This document shows positions 1 to 7,423 of a stretch of 64,000 nt of DNA, one piece after another. The notes beneath the pieces are model-generated. The model searched no databases. It was given only the letters and a program-made list of their open reading frames with translations, and had not been told where the DNA came from. Numbering within the stretch: the first letter of the stretch is position 1; each line of letters starts with the position of its first letter. The stretch comes from an uncultured Acidobacteriia bacterium (GTDB taxonomy: Bacteria; Acidobacteriota; Terriglobia; Bryobacterales; Bryobacteraceae): positions 1 through 64,000 of the forward strand of contig CAIQWJ010000074.1 in the NCBI GenBank assembly GCA_903875575.1, written 5' to 3'. Position numbers and translations under genes: made by a program.

Positions 1-234
1 GGGAGTGCCATTGAGGCCAGCAAGATTGCCGGCCACGCGAGCGTAAGCCAGACCGGCGATTATACGATCGTACAATTGCAGAGGCAGGATGAATTGACCC
101 GCGCTATACAGGGGCGCATGGCCGTTTCGCGAAAGAAGCAGGAAGACAGCCGCATACAGGTCGGTGAGCCAGTCGATGATGCTGCAGCGTCAGAAACCTT
201 GGCCGGATTCGGAGATCTTTCCCATGCCGCATAA
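1..234 (+). CDS. tyrosine recombinase/integrase, 3' end only
   Basis: The gene enters from the left edge, so only about 77 C-terminal residues are visible. The segment GHASVSQTGDYT matches the end of tyrosine recombinases, where the second catalytic His lies in a GH motif and the nucleophilic Tyr follows about nine residues later (GDYT). The next stretch, LQRQDELTRAIQ, resembles the tails of phage-type integrases. The stop codon overlaps the start of the next gene (ATG at 224), so the two are translationally coupled. An integrase here and a tRNA-Phe remnant at 5538-5587 fit one integrated element. Catalytic residues upstream of the edge cannot be checked. Confidence 0.75.
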   Translation, partial: GSAIEASKIAGHASVSQTGDYTIVQLQRQDELTRAIQGRMAVSRKKQEDSRIQVGEPVDDAAASETLAGFGDLSHAA

Positions 235-859
235 GCTCGTGATACCCCAGGAAGATTACTCCCGCATTTTTCGAGTAATCTTTTCAGTTCTCGACGGACG
301 CGCTCAGACACATCAGGCATGCAGGTTTTTTGCCATGGCAGGAGCAGGAATCCTCCGAAAGCACTATAATCTCAATGCGCACCCGGTCTCTGGTGGAGCG
401 GCTTACGCAGTCAACGACGAGGATGCAGTCGTTGCAACGTTCGGAAGGATTGAGAACAATGAACTCGTGGTTACACCCGACGCATTCCACTGCTGGGTTG
501 AGTGCAATGGCTTTGCTATCGACTTCATGACGCCGATCTTTCAGGAGAATCTGCAGGCAGCGGGCTCGATCACAACGGTCCCCCGGCGAATGTTTCAGAA
601 ACCACTTGCTGCGATGTCTCCAACTCTTCCGCAGTACTTCAGCAGTGAGGGTATGTTTCATCTGGTTCCATCCCTTGAGAACACTGAAAGCATGATAAAG
701 AGCTTTGATGCGCCTGCTAAGGCGGACCTCGCGGCGTTGTGTGTCTATTGGTACCGTCGTCCGCCCGCGCCAATGAATGAAAACCTAGATATACGAGACG
801 ACCTCGGAAGGATCACACGCCTGAAACTGCACGGGCCAGATATCTCGGGTGCTTGGTAA
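224..859 (+). CDS. DUF2026-like protein, possible papain/transglutaminase-like fold
   Basis: A 211-residue protein. I chose the ATG at 224 because it overlaps the integrase stop; an in-frame upstream start (164) would lie inside the integrase. It resembles the DUF2026 family, which has no established function. A Cys in THQACRFF (about residue 33), a His in DAFHCWVE and an Asp in AIDFMTP are spaced like the Cys-His-Asp triad of papain-like or transglutaminase-like enzymes. That catalytic reading is inference. There is no signal peptide or membrane segment. Coupling to the integrase suggests it travels with the element, as cargo or accessory factor. Confidence 0.6.
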   Translation: MPHKLVIPQEDYSRIFRVIFSVLDGRAQTHQACRFFAMAGAGILRKHYNLNAHPVSGGAAYAVNDEDAVVATFGRIENNELVVTPDAFHCWVECNGFAIDFMTPIFQENLQAAGSITTVPRRMFQKPLAAMSPTLPQYFSSEGMFHLVPSLENTESMIKSFDAPAKADLAALCVYWYRRPPAPMNENLDIRDDLGRITRLKLHGPDISGAW

Positions 860-1174
860 ACATCCTCACCCAACGGCGGCATTTTGAAGTCGTCTTCAAC
901 CGCGCGTGCGCGCGAGCAATTGTGGAACCAACGCCTGCGGGACCGCATGGGAAGACTGGAGGTCCGTGGAGTCCTGTCGAGTTCTTCTTTTATCCGTTCT
1001 GGAGAGTGCCAAAACCGAAGGCAAGCACCGTGCCGCGGGTCTGCCCGATGGGCGGGAAGGAATTCGCACGCGAGTTCCTGTTGCGATGGTGATCCGCGTC
1101 GGACGGTAACCCGGGCCGGGTCTGGCGTCGGGGCCTGCCCGGTGAACGCGTCCGAAGGGCCTCTGTTGTCATTG
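860..1174. other. non-coding stretch carrying a degenerate copy of the element end
   Basis: No convincing gene is present. Bases 870-936 match 5307-5373 closely, including an identical 23-base block (890-912 and 5327-5349). Further along, GTGGAGTCC recurs (966-974 and 5393-5401) and so does the 12-mer CTGGCGTCGGGG (1122-1133 and 5552-5563, the latter inside the tRNA-Phe remnant). The three shared blocks keep roughly the same spacing, so this looks like a decayed second copy of the element's right end. Short frames crossing it differ between the copies and are not supported as genes. Confidence 0.55.
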
Positions 1175-2086
1175 TTAAACAGGTGGGTCTATTTTATCCA
1201 GTTCGACCGGCAGGATGGCCTGGACAATCCGTAAAGCCAGTTGAGAAAGAGACTGGAACCGTTCGTTCATCAAGGACGAGCCTTTGCTCTTGTTGGTCCC
1301 CGTGTAGTGATGAAGATTGCCGCGTGCTTCGACTATTAAATGGATGATGCCCTCCGCATTGCACGGCTTAGCTATACGCTTCAGCCACTCCCGAATTCCC
1401 TCATCGCCATCCATGGAAGCTTGAAAGCCGGCGCTGATCACGCTGTCGATAGCGTCTGTGAGGGTTGCGCTCTGGCGAAAACAGTGTTTCACCTGTTCGT
1501 TCTTGGTCTTGCCGTTTCCGTAGAGGCCCTCCAGCACGAAGTAGAAATTGAAGAAGGCAGAGATATTTCGCCGTTGACGCACGTCGTTGAGCCCTTCCCG
1601 GTAAAAGGATAAGGTGGTGGTCATCGCCTGGCACCGCCTGGCCTTGGCCAGTATCCATTGGATTTCGGGTGGGGAGAATGCGAAGTCGTAGTCGCTAAGG
1701 ACCGGCGTCACCTGCACGGCAAGACGAGTTAGGCGCGTTCCCTCTCCTGCGTCCAATTCGAAAAACGCCTCAACATTGTTCCAGTGGACATATTCCAAGC
1801 CACCATAGAGACCAAAGAACGATTCGAGGGTTTGCAGTGTCCCGAGTAATTTGGCATGAAGCGCCTCATTGCGTTGAACGTTCACGGCCATTGTGTGAGC
1901 GTCGCCAGTAGTCGAGAGAACCGCGTCGCATGTCCCTACATCGGGTCCCGATGCAATGACTATGACCTCCGCTAAGAAGCCCTCGGCGCTTGGGCTCAAT
2001 TCCACTTCGAACTCATCCCAGGTGCTCGTCTGCTTCTGCGAGAGTCGAATTTTAGAGGTGATAGCGCACTGGAGGCCATACTTCAT
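1175..2086 (-). CDS. protein with HEPN/ApeA-like C-terminal motif
   Basis: A 303-residue soluble protein of no family I can name. Residues 174-200 (…FYFVLEGLYGNGKT…) look like the helical core of ApeA-like HEPN domains. Residues 255-260 read RGNLHH, matching the R-x4-6-H motif that forms the RNase site in many HEPN toxins and defence proteins. The N-terminal half (about 1-165) is of unknown fold and could be a sensor. It is the last gene of the leftward block, 133 bases after the PIN-like gene, so it may also have its own promoter. A non-catalytic HEPN role is possible. Confidence 0.5.
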   Translation of the reverse strand: MKYGLQCAITSKIRLSQKQTSTWDEFEVELSPSAEGFLAEVIVIASGPDVGTCDAVLSTTGDAHTMAVNVQRNEALHAKLLGTLQTLESFFGLYGGLEYVHWNNVEAFFELDAGEGTRLTRLAVQVTPVLSDYDFAFSPPEIQWILAKARRCQAMTTTLSFYREGLNDVRQRRNISAFFNFYFVLEGLYGNGKTKNEQVKHCFRQSATLTDAIDSVISAGFQASMDGDEGIREWLKRIAKPCNAEGIIHLIVEARGNLHHYTGTNKSKGSSLMNERFQSLSQLALRIVQAILPVELDKIDPPV

Positions 2087-2219
2087 TAGGCCGAGTCTAT
2101 CATCGCCGCCAGGAAGTGGTCGGATTTGCCAGGCTTCAGTCGGGCGGCTACTTCAGTTTTGGAGAGGCTATTGAAAACCGCCGATCCACGGCTCGAAATT
2201 TCATTTTGACAAGCGGCAG

Positions 2220-3083
2220 TCACGCCGCCAAAAGCAATGACTGGCGGAAATCCGCATAACGCATCACCTTCGTATTCAAGGGCGCCAGCTTCGTGATCTC
2301 CGTAAGCGCGTTAAACTGCCCCTCGTCTCCAGTGACGAAGTAGTGGCAATAGGGCAGATAAGCGGAGGACATGAGATCAATCAGGCCAGCGTCGTACATC
2401 GCTTTGAACCGATGGTCCCGCACAGAGCCGTGGAAATGCGCTATGCAGCTACTCAGCATCAGAGCGTTGAACGGTGGGCACAACCCAACGAATTCCCGAA
2501 TCTCGGGCTCCGAGAGGCGGACACCGCTGAAACGCTTATAGATGTTGGACGCCATCGCCCAGTGGGATTTGTCCATCAGGGACAACTCGACGACATCCTG
2601 CAAGGTAATCTGAATCCGCTCCTTCGGGGGAATCGGGAATTTCTCCCGCGCATCTCGGAATAGCTGTTTGAATTGCTTATCCGCCCGGGACGATCCCTCC
2701 CGGCTCTCTGCGGCCACCTCATCATCATCGAGGAAACGTGGCTTCCGAATCTCCTCTTCCAGCGCTTTTACGCATACCGGCGCCTCGTGCCAGTTGAAAC
2801 GGGCCGACCCCTGAGCGTGCGTCTTCACCTGCTGCTCTATGATCCAGTGATGTGGCCCGATACAGTCCCCGGAATTGAGCAATCGCTGGCACGTCTCGAC
2901 CAGTATCGCCCGGAATATCGAGTCTTTCGTGGCTACCAGCTCGGCGAGGTTTGCCTCTGTCAGCCGGATAAAATACTTGGCTCCCAAGCGCTCCGCCATT
3001 CCAGCCGAGTCAGGTTCCTTCGCCAGCACGTTCACGCCACTGGTGTCGAAGGTCAGAATTTCCCTGTTGTCGGCCACGCTCAC
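2220..3083 (-). CDS. PIN-like domain protein (predicted nuclease)
   Basis: A 287-residue protein. The N-terminus has an acidic residue after a short strand (LTFDTSG, D13), as in PIN domains. The C-terminus has an acidic helix (D231, D236) followed by YFVTGDEGQ (D253), matching the final strand and acidic residue of PIN-like RNases. The long middle insertion, about residues 110-200, is charged and unlike small VapC toxins. No antitoxin gene is adjacent. It starts 20 bases after the end of the PD-(D/E)XK-like gene, so co-transcription is likely. RNase activity is inferred from the fold pattern only. Confidence 0.5.
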   Translation of the reverse strand: MSVADNREILTFDTSGVNVLAKEPDSAGMAERLGAKYFIRLTEANLAELVATKDSIFRAILVETCQRLLNSGDCIGPHHWIIEQQVKTHAQGSARFNWHEAPVCVKALEEEIRKPRFLDDDEVAAESREGSSRADKQFKQLFRDAREKFPIPPKERIQITLQDVVELSLMDKSHWAMASNIYKRFSGVRLSEPEIREFVGLCPPFNALMLSSCIAHFHGSVRDHRFKAMYDAGLIDLMSSAYLPYCHYFVTGDEGQFNALTEITKLAPLNTKVMRYADFRQSLLLAA

Positions 3084-3103
3084 ATTATCTCGTCTTCAAC
3101 CTT

Positions 3104-4042
3104 TCACTGAGGCGTCAAGGGGCAGGCCGTATCGTCGAGGGCGTGCACGCGCTCCGGTTGGCAGATTTTGCAACACACGAACACAGCGGGATAGGTGCGC
3201 GGACGGGTTTGCCTGCTCAGGAACGCGTCGATCTTGTTTGCGAGTTTTCGTCGATGCTGTTGGGCCGACTCATCACCATGCGTGTGTGGATTTGCGCGCG
3301 CATTGCGCAGGAGCTGGTACGGAAGTGCTCCTCGGATCGCTTCATCACCGCCGACCACGGCGCCGATGGGCAAAGCGAGGTGTCCGGCGGGAGATTCCTT
3401 CGGGAGTCGCGCATTCAGTACTCCGCCCATCGCTGTCAGGGACGCGTCGGCAAGGGTCAATGCCTGCATCCATGCGGCGCCGTCATGGCCGCTCGCGGGC
3501 TCGTTCGCAATCACATCGACCAACAGCACTCGGTCGACGCCCATTAGAAGTAGCCCTTCGACCTGGTCACGAATGCTTTCACGATCCTCATCGGTGTGCT
3601 TCGCCGAGTACGGATGCAAACCCTTAAAGAAGGCACATTTCACTTCAGCGCCGCCGAGGTGGTCCGTTGTGGGAGGCCACTCAATCTGGTCTTGCTGCGC
3701 CATGATCCGAAATGCTTCCTGATCGAGGAACGGACCTGGAAGGTTTGGATACTGTGTATGCAAGCGTTCGCGAATAGGTGTCAACGCGCCAAGATCGCGC
3801 CACGCCAGGGGGCCGCCGAGGATGTCGATGTCACCCGGTTTGCGACCAAACCACTGCGTATCGAAATCCAGCACCCACCACGAGAAGAAGGGCACCCCGA
3901 GCGCGCCGAAGATCTTCTCCTGGCAAAGACTGATGCGAAACAACTGCCGCACCGAATGACGTTCACGCACATTGCGGTCGGCTTCGATAATGTAGGAATG
4001 TTCGTTTCCCATATCCCTGACCGTTGCCCTCGTTACGCACAC
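3104..4042 (-). CDS. PD-(D/E)XK nuclease-like protein
   Basis: Up to 312 residues from a GTG at 4042; an ATG at 4012 (MGNEHSY) is an alternative start. The segment KPGDIDIL (D71, D73) followed about 60 residues later by GGAEVKC (E133, K135) has the D…ExK arrangement of the PD-(D/E)XK phosphodiesterase fold, with a helix containing E42 upstream. A following helix and strand (LLLMGVDRVLLVDV) also fit that fold. No helicase or specificity domain is attached. The gene begins 6 bases after the Ntn-hydrolase stop, so the two are almost certainly one transcript. The target is unknown. Confidence 0.5.
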   Translation of the reverse strand: MCVTRATVRDMGNEHSYIIEADRNVRERHSVRQLFRISLCQEKIFGALGVPFFSWWVLDFDTQWFGRKPGDIDILGGPLAWRDLGALTPIRERLHTQYPNLPGPFLDQEAFRIMAQQDQIEWPPTTDHLGGAEVKCAFFKGLHPYSAKHTDEDRESIRDQVEGLLLMGVDRVLLVDVIANEPASGHDGAAWMQALTLADASLTAMGGVLNARLPKESPAGHLALPIGAVVGGDEAIRGALPYQLLRNARANPHTHGDESAQQHRRKLANKIDAFLSRQTRPRTYPAVFVCCKICQPERVHALDDTACPLTPQ

Positions 4043-4048
4043 CCTGAA

Positions 4049-4921
4049 TTAGGTGGAAGAGTCCTTCGGCGCAAAACCGGTCGCAACATCCGCGAACATC
4101 TGCCTGACTTGTTCCGGTGACAAATGTGGATTCAGGGCAGCAAATTCCCGCTCTTTTTTCTTATATGCCGCTGCCCACTCGGCGCGTTTCTCTTTCATCG
4201 GCTGGTAGACCAGATTCATGACGTTATGGTCGTAATGGGCGTCTTCCGAGTGAATATCCGCCGTCCAAAGCAGTAATCGCTTGATCTGATAGTCAAAGAG
4301 GCGGGCGAACTTTTCCACGTCCTTGGTCGGGCCCTCGTGTTCGGAAGTGAGGATTCCGATGGAGCCGTCATTACGGAGCAGCACATAAATCGACATGCCC
4401 CCGCAGCCCGTAATGCTGTCTTTCACGCTGCCAAGCGTGTAGGCGGCAAGCGCTGTGGCACTCCGCAGGGTCAGGCCCTGAAAACCGGGCCGGATCAGGT
4501 AGCTGGCCAGTTCTGCGCCGATGCCGAGGCACTGGAATTCCTTGACCTCAGTCATGGCCGTCGCTGTCGTGAAATAGAGGCGGGGACGCTCGTTTGCTGT
4601 CCAGACCCCCACCAGTAGACTGTAGTCGAGGTTGGCGTAGTTGGGATGCCCCAGGACGTTGCGGCGATACTCGGCGTCGAGGGTCGATTCGATGTCCGCG
4701 GGGAGGTCGGAAGACGGAGTGGCCTGAAGCTGTTTCCGGCATTGCTGCAGCGCGCTCCACGCCAGCGCAGACGCGCCGGCGAGCGCGAAACAGACCTTCC
4801 CACCCGGGACCTCAAAATGGTCGACCTTCGAATGGTGGGATTTGGCGGCCCAACCCGTGTGCTCCGTGTCGGCGCACAGCAAAACTCCGTCGCTACATAG
4901 GAACCCGGCAGCAATAGTCAT
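4049..4921 (-). CDS. proteasome-beta-like Ntn hydrolase (predicted threonine protease)
   Basis: A 290-residue protein beginning MTIAAGF. Counting Thr2 as residue 1 after Met removal, the chain has T1, D17 (in LLCADTE) and K31 (in HHSKVD). This nearly overlays the T1/D17/K33 catalytic set of proteasome beta subunits and HslV. The strand pattern (GFLCSDGVLLCADT, GGKVCFALAG) and the late helix-strand (ALAAYTLGSVKDS, then GGMSIYVLLRNDGSIG) also fit that fold. The last 70 residues are a charged helical extension not found in HslV. It is the first gene of the leftward block, with no ATPase partner nearby. Activity is untested; a non-proteolytic amidase is possible. Confidence 0.55.
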   Translation of the reverse strand: MTIAAGFLCSDGVLLCADTEHTGWAAKSHHSKVDHFEVPGGKVCFALAGASALAWSALQQCRKQLQATPSSDLPADIESTLDAEYRRNVLGHPNYANLDYSLLVGVWTANERPRLYFTTATAMTEVKEFQCLGIGAELASYLIRPGFQGLTLRSATALAAYTLGSVKDSITGCGGMSIYVLLRNDGSIGILTSEHEGPTKDVEKFARLFDYQIKRLLLWTADIHSEDAHYDHNVMNLVYQPMKEKRAEWAAAYKKKEREFAALNPHLSPEQVRQMFADVATGFAPKDSST

Positions 4922-4929
4922 AGGAACAC

Positions 4930-4960
4930 ACTATAGCGGGCTGCACCACTCAAAGGCCAA
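4930..4960 (-). promoter_or_regulatory. predicted promoter of the leftward block; leaderless start
   Basis: Read leftward, a -10-like TATAGT (4930-4935) ends eight bases before the ATG at 4921. A weak -35-like TTGGCC lies at 4955-4960, with 19 bases between. Transcription would begin at or beside the ATG, and no Shine-Dalgarno sequence is visible, so the mRNA would be leaderless. This is prediction from sequence only. Confidence 0.4.
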
Positions 4961-5306
4961 GCCGCCCCGATGAACCCGACGCAAACGCCTAACCGGGCAA
5001 TCCCCCAGGCAGGGGATCAGCCGCGACGCCGGCAAGAAGTCCCTACGTGGCAAGTGTGCCATTGCGCCGGATCGCTCCCAGGGAAACGGCGTCCACGGAA
5101 ACCGCAGGACTGAGTAGTCAAACCGTAGTTGTGATCCGTCACGTCCTTTTCACGATTCGCATATTCCTCTGTTCCGTACGCGGAAAATACTTCGTGCAAG
5201 CGCCGCGATGGATCTGATCACTACAATTCCGGTACCCGCTCCATCGATGATGCCCACGGGATCGATTGGGACGGATGTCCTTATATAGGAACCCACATTT
5301 GTCTCC
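4961..5306. other. intergenic stretch, nothing recognised
   Basis: This stretch lies between the leftward block and the element end. I see no gene with coding character, no repeat and no RNA structure that I can support. Open frames here are short and overlap the repeated segment that follows. Confidence 0.5.
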
Positions 5307-5373
5307 CCAACAGCGGCATTTTGGAATCGTCTTCAACCGCGCGTGCGCGTATAACAATTGTGAAACCAGCGCC
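5307..5373. repeat. element-end repeat, second copy of 870-936
   Basis: This segment matches 870-936 with a handful of substitutions and one extra base. It contains the identical 23-base block at 5327-5349, rich in alternating GC steps (GCGCGTGCGCG). It lies about 165 bases inside the tRNA-Phe remnant, as expected of a subterminal sequence of an integrative element. Confidence 0.65.
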
Positions 5374-5392
5374 TTCGGCGGGACCGGAGTTC

Positions 5393-5476
5393 GTGGAGTC
5401 CACGCACCTCGAAAATGTGGAGTCCGAGTGGAGTCCAACCTCGATAGGGATGGCGTCTGGCGTCCAAATGGCGTCC
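5393..5476. repeat. cluster of short direct repeats, candidate recombinase arm sites
   Basis: GTGGAGTCC occurs three times (5393-5401, 5417-5425, 5428-5436). A relative, TGGCGTC(C/T), occurs three more times (5451-5458, 5458-5465, 5469-5476). All have the same orientation and lie 60-145 bases from the tRNA remnant. Tyrosine recombinases often bind short direct repeats flanking the crossover site; this role here is inference. Confidence 0.4.
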
Positions 5477-5537
5477 ACATCAAACGCCTGCATGTCTATG
5501 AAACCACAAGAGGCGTGTCTGTAAGTCGTTGATCCGA

Positions 5538-5587
5538 CAGCCCTGAAAAGGCTGGCGTCGGGGGTTCAAGTCCCTCTCTGGCCACCA
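5538..5587 (+). tRNA. 3' half of tRNA-Phe(GAA), integration scar (partial, not functional)
   Basis: The anticodon arm is complete: stem CAGCC (5538-5542), loop CTGAAAA with anticodon GAA (5545-5547), stem GGCTG (5550-5554). A 5-base variable loop follows, then the T arm (GGGGG, TTCAAGT, CCCTC; 5560-5576), the 3' acceptor strand TCTGGCC (5577-5583), discriminator A and encoded CCA (5585-5587). The 5' acceptor strand (GGCCAGA expected) and a normal D arm are absent upstream. Such 3' fragments are left at the distal end of elements that integrate in a tRNA gene and restore it at the other end. It marks the right att site; the intact gene should lie left of this window. Confidence 0.8.
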
Positions 5588-5873
5588 CTTCCACCCTTAC
5601 AACCATCCTGAAGTGCTTCAGCCCAAATGGTTCGCTACCTGGACTGATTCTATCCCATCCGACACCCAGGCGAGCCCTGGTGCGTGGGTCTATTCCGATG
5701 AGTCGGGCAGAACGAAGGGCAAGCCGCAGAGCAGAGCTTTTTGCCTCAAGAGTAATCCCTTCGGAGGTATTGCCTGCTATAACTCATGGCCATCCTGGAG
5801 TATCACCAACGGCCATTTTGTACCACGTACTGGAGCTATTGAGGAACGCGCTGATTCCCCGTACACTCCAGAC

Positions 5874-6671
5874 ATGAAGATTTTTCCCGCATTCCGGGCT
5901 GGGCGTCACACTCAATTGCTGGCTGTGCTGCTGGCCGTGGGAGCCTGTTCGGCGGCGCACGCGAGCACCTCGTTTTCCTTCCCCAATCTTAATGGCGTGC
6001 TGTATTCGGCGGGGGAACCGATCGGGCCTTACGCCGGCTCGCTGGGCGGCGCGGCGGTGACGATCTTCTGCGACGATTTCAACGACAACGTGCCGGTTCC
6101 GACGACTTACAATGTCGACGTGACGGCGGCGAATGCCACGGATCTGTCGCTGACGCGATTCGGCAGCGCGAACTACAACACGGCATATGCGGCCGGGACA
6201 ACGCTGTACGAACAGATTGCCTGGATGTTCACGCAGATGGTATCGCCGGGCGAATCGCAGGCTAACCAGATCGCTATTCAGGAGGCCGTTTGGCATATGA
6301 CTTCGTCCACGCCATCCGCCGTCTCGACGGTGTCGCTGGCCAAAACCGGAGCCAACCTGACTTATCTGCAGTGGATCACGGCGGCACAGAGCGACTACAA
6401 CAAAACGGTGAGCGGGTTCACGACTCCGAACTTTTCCAACTGGATGATCCTGACCGATGTGGCGAATGCCAGTACGAAGACGGTGGGTACTGGGAACCAG
6501 GAACTGCTTGCCTACTACACAACGTCTGGTCCTCCCACGAACAACTCCGTCAGTTCGACACCGGAACCGGGCACCTCCACGATGCTGGCAGGGGGGATTG
6601 CGCTGGTATTCCTCGGAACCAGGCGCCGCAGCCTGAACGGGGCGGGAAAGAGTACGGAAGTCAGGGACTAA
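5874..6671 (+). CDS. PEP-CTERM sorting domain protein
   Basis: The ATG at 5874 gives about 265 residues with a basic start and a hydrophobic signal peptide ending near AHAS. An upstream in-frame extension (from 5613) has no coding character. The C-terminus has the three-part sorting signal: STPEPGT, a hydrophobic helix (MLAGGIALVFLG) and a basic cluster TRRRS. Proteins with this tail are exported and processed by exosortase, usually into exopolysaccharide. The body is Thr/Ser/Ala/Asn-rich and of unknown function. It is the first gene on the chromosomal side of the tRNA scar and stands alone; no exosortase gene is nearby. Confidence 0.8.
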   Translation: MKIFPAFRAGRHTQLLAVLLAVGACSAAHASTSFSFPNLNGVLYSAGEPIGPYAGSLGGAAVTIFCDDFNDNVPVPTTYNVDVTAANATDLSLTRFGSANYNTAYAAGTTLYEQIAWMFTQMVSPGESQANQIAIQEAVWHMTSSTPSAVSTVSLAKTGANLTYLQWITAAQSDYNKTVSGFTTPNFSNWMILTDVANASTKTVGTGNQELLAYYTTSGPPTNNSVSSTPEPGTSTMLAGGIALVFLGTRRRSLNGAGKSTEVRD

Positions 6672-7397
6672 AAGGCCGAGCCGTCGCATCAGACTTTCCT
6701 GGGGCAGAGACTGCCGCCATGGTTGTCCGGGCAAAGCAGCGTGCGTTGCGCCAGTTCAGCCCTGAGGGTGAGGAAGAGAAGTCATTCCAGTACGCAATTT
6801 CAAAGGTGCATATGTACCGGAGCCCTCCGCGACTGAAGCCGTGATCAACATTCACGATGTCTTCCGGCCGTTCGGGCATCAGCCGGTGCGGGTGCCCGGA
6901 GAAAAGCTCTGCTGGAGCAAAGCGTTCATGTCACTGCCGGTCCTGTTAACGTGTGGCGAATCGATAAAGGTATCAGCGGCAGTTGAGGGGACGGCAATTC
7001 GGTGAAGGCGCCTGTATCAGCAGGCGTGGCACGGAAGGCGCTGTAACTCAAGAGGTGAAGCGCGAACAGGTGAACTGCCGACTTTACTTAAGACAAATCA
7101 CGGCACAGAACCTCGATTTCGGCACGCCAGCTTCGTCCGGCGGAGACATTGGCGGGCACGCCACCGGGATCGCCCCGCAATACAGCAGGACGTCGATGTC
7201 GTTCCGGTTCCTTGCCAAGAGGGCGAGCGCGGACTGGAGCGGCGAGGTAGCCGCCGATGATCCGATCAGACAAATCAGGGCCGCCCGTCTTGTTTTGGCG
7301 TTCCAGGCTGGCAAGATTCTGGCTCGGTGTTTCAGAATGGCAGTATCCTGGCGGCGTCACCTTCCACTAACTCACTGAAAACACGTCTGGCAGCGTT
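6672..7397. other. long intergenic region with a dispersed-repeat fragment
   Basis: No intact gene is supported. Bases 6977-7050 resemble 16146-16220: both share CGGCAGTTGA, GGTGAAG and a CGGAAG…GCTG block in the same order. Open frames on both strands between 7084 and 7378 lack ribosome-binding sites; a weak resemblance of one of them to a B12-binding domain is discussed among the rejected items. The right end carries the flagellin promoter. Confidence 0.5.
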
Positions 7398-7413
7398 TGG
7401 CACGCGGGCTGCT
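7398..7413 (+). promoter_or_regulatory. sigma-54-type promoter of the flagellin gene
   Basis: TGGCAC-GCGGG-CTGCT matches the sigma-54 consensus (TGGCAC-N5-TTGCW) except for one base. The invariant GG (-24) and GC (-12) have the required 10-base separation. Transcription would start near 7424, leaving a leader of about 125 bases. Sigma-54 control of flagellins is common in other phyla, which supports the call. Confidence 0.6.
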
Positions 7414-7423
7414 ATATGTTGTC

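Noticed and set aside
745-948. Short minus-strand frames over the two element-end repeats (for example 745-948 and 5281-5493) that share a similar peptide
   Set aside because: The shared peptide follows from the DNA repeat; frames differ in length and lack start signals, so they are probably not genes.
1956-2174. Plus-strand frames opposite the four-gene block
   Set aside because: They are short, lack motifs, and are antisense to genes with domain evidence.
5613-5873. Upstream extension of the PEP-CTERM frame
   Set aside because: The ATG at 5874 begins a good signal peptide; the extension has no coding character and starts just after the tRNA scar.
7084-7330. Minus-strand frame resembling a B12-binding domain (DIDVLLYCGAIP, DEAGV)
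   Set aside because: The resemblance to mutase C-termini is weak, there is no ribosome-binding site, and no further parts of such a gene are present nearby. It might be a remnant, but I cannot support it.
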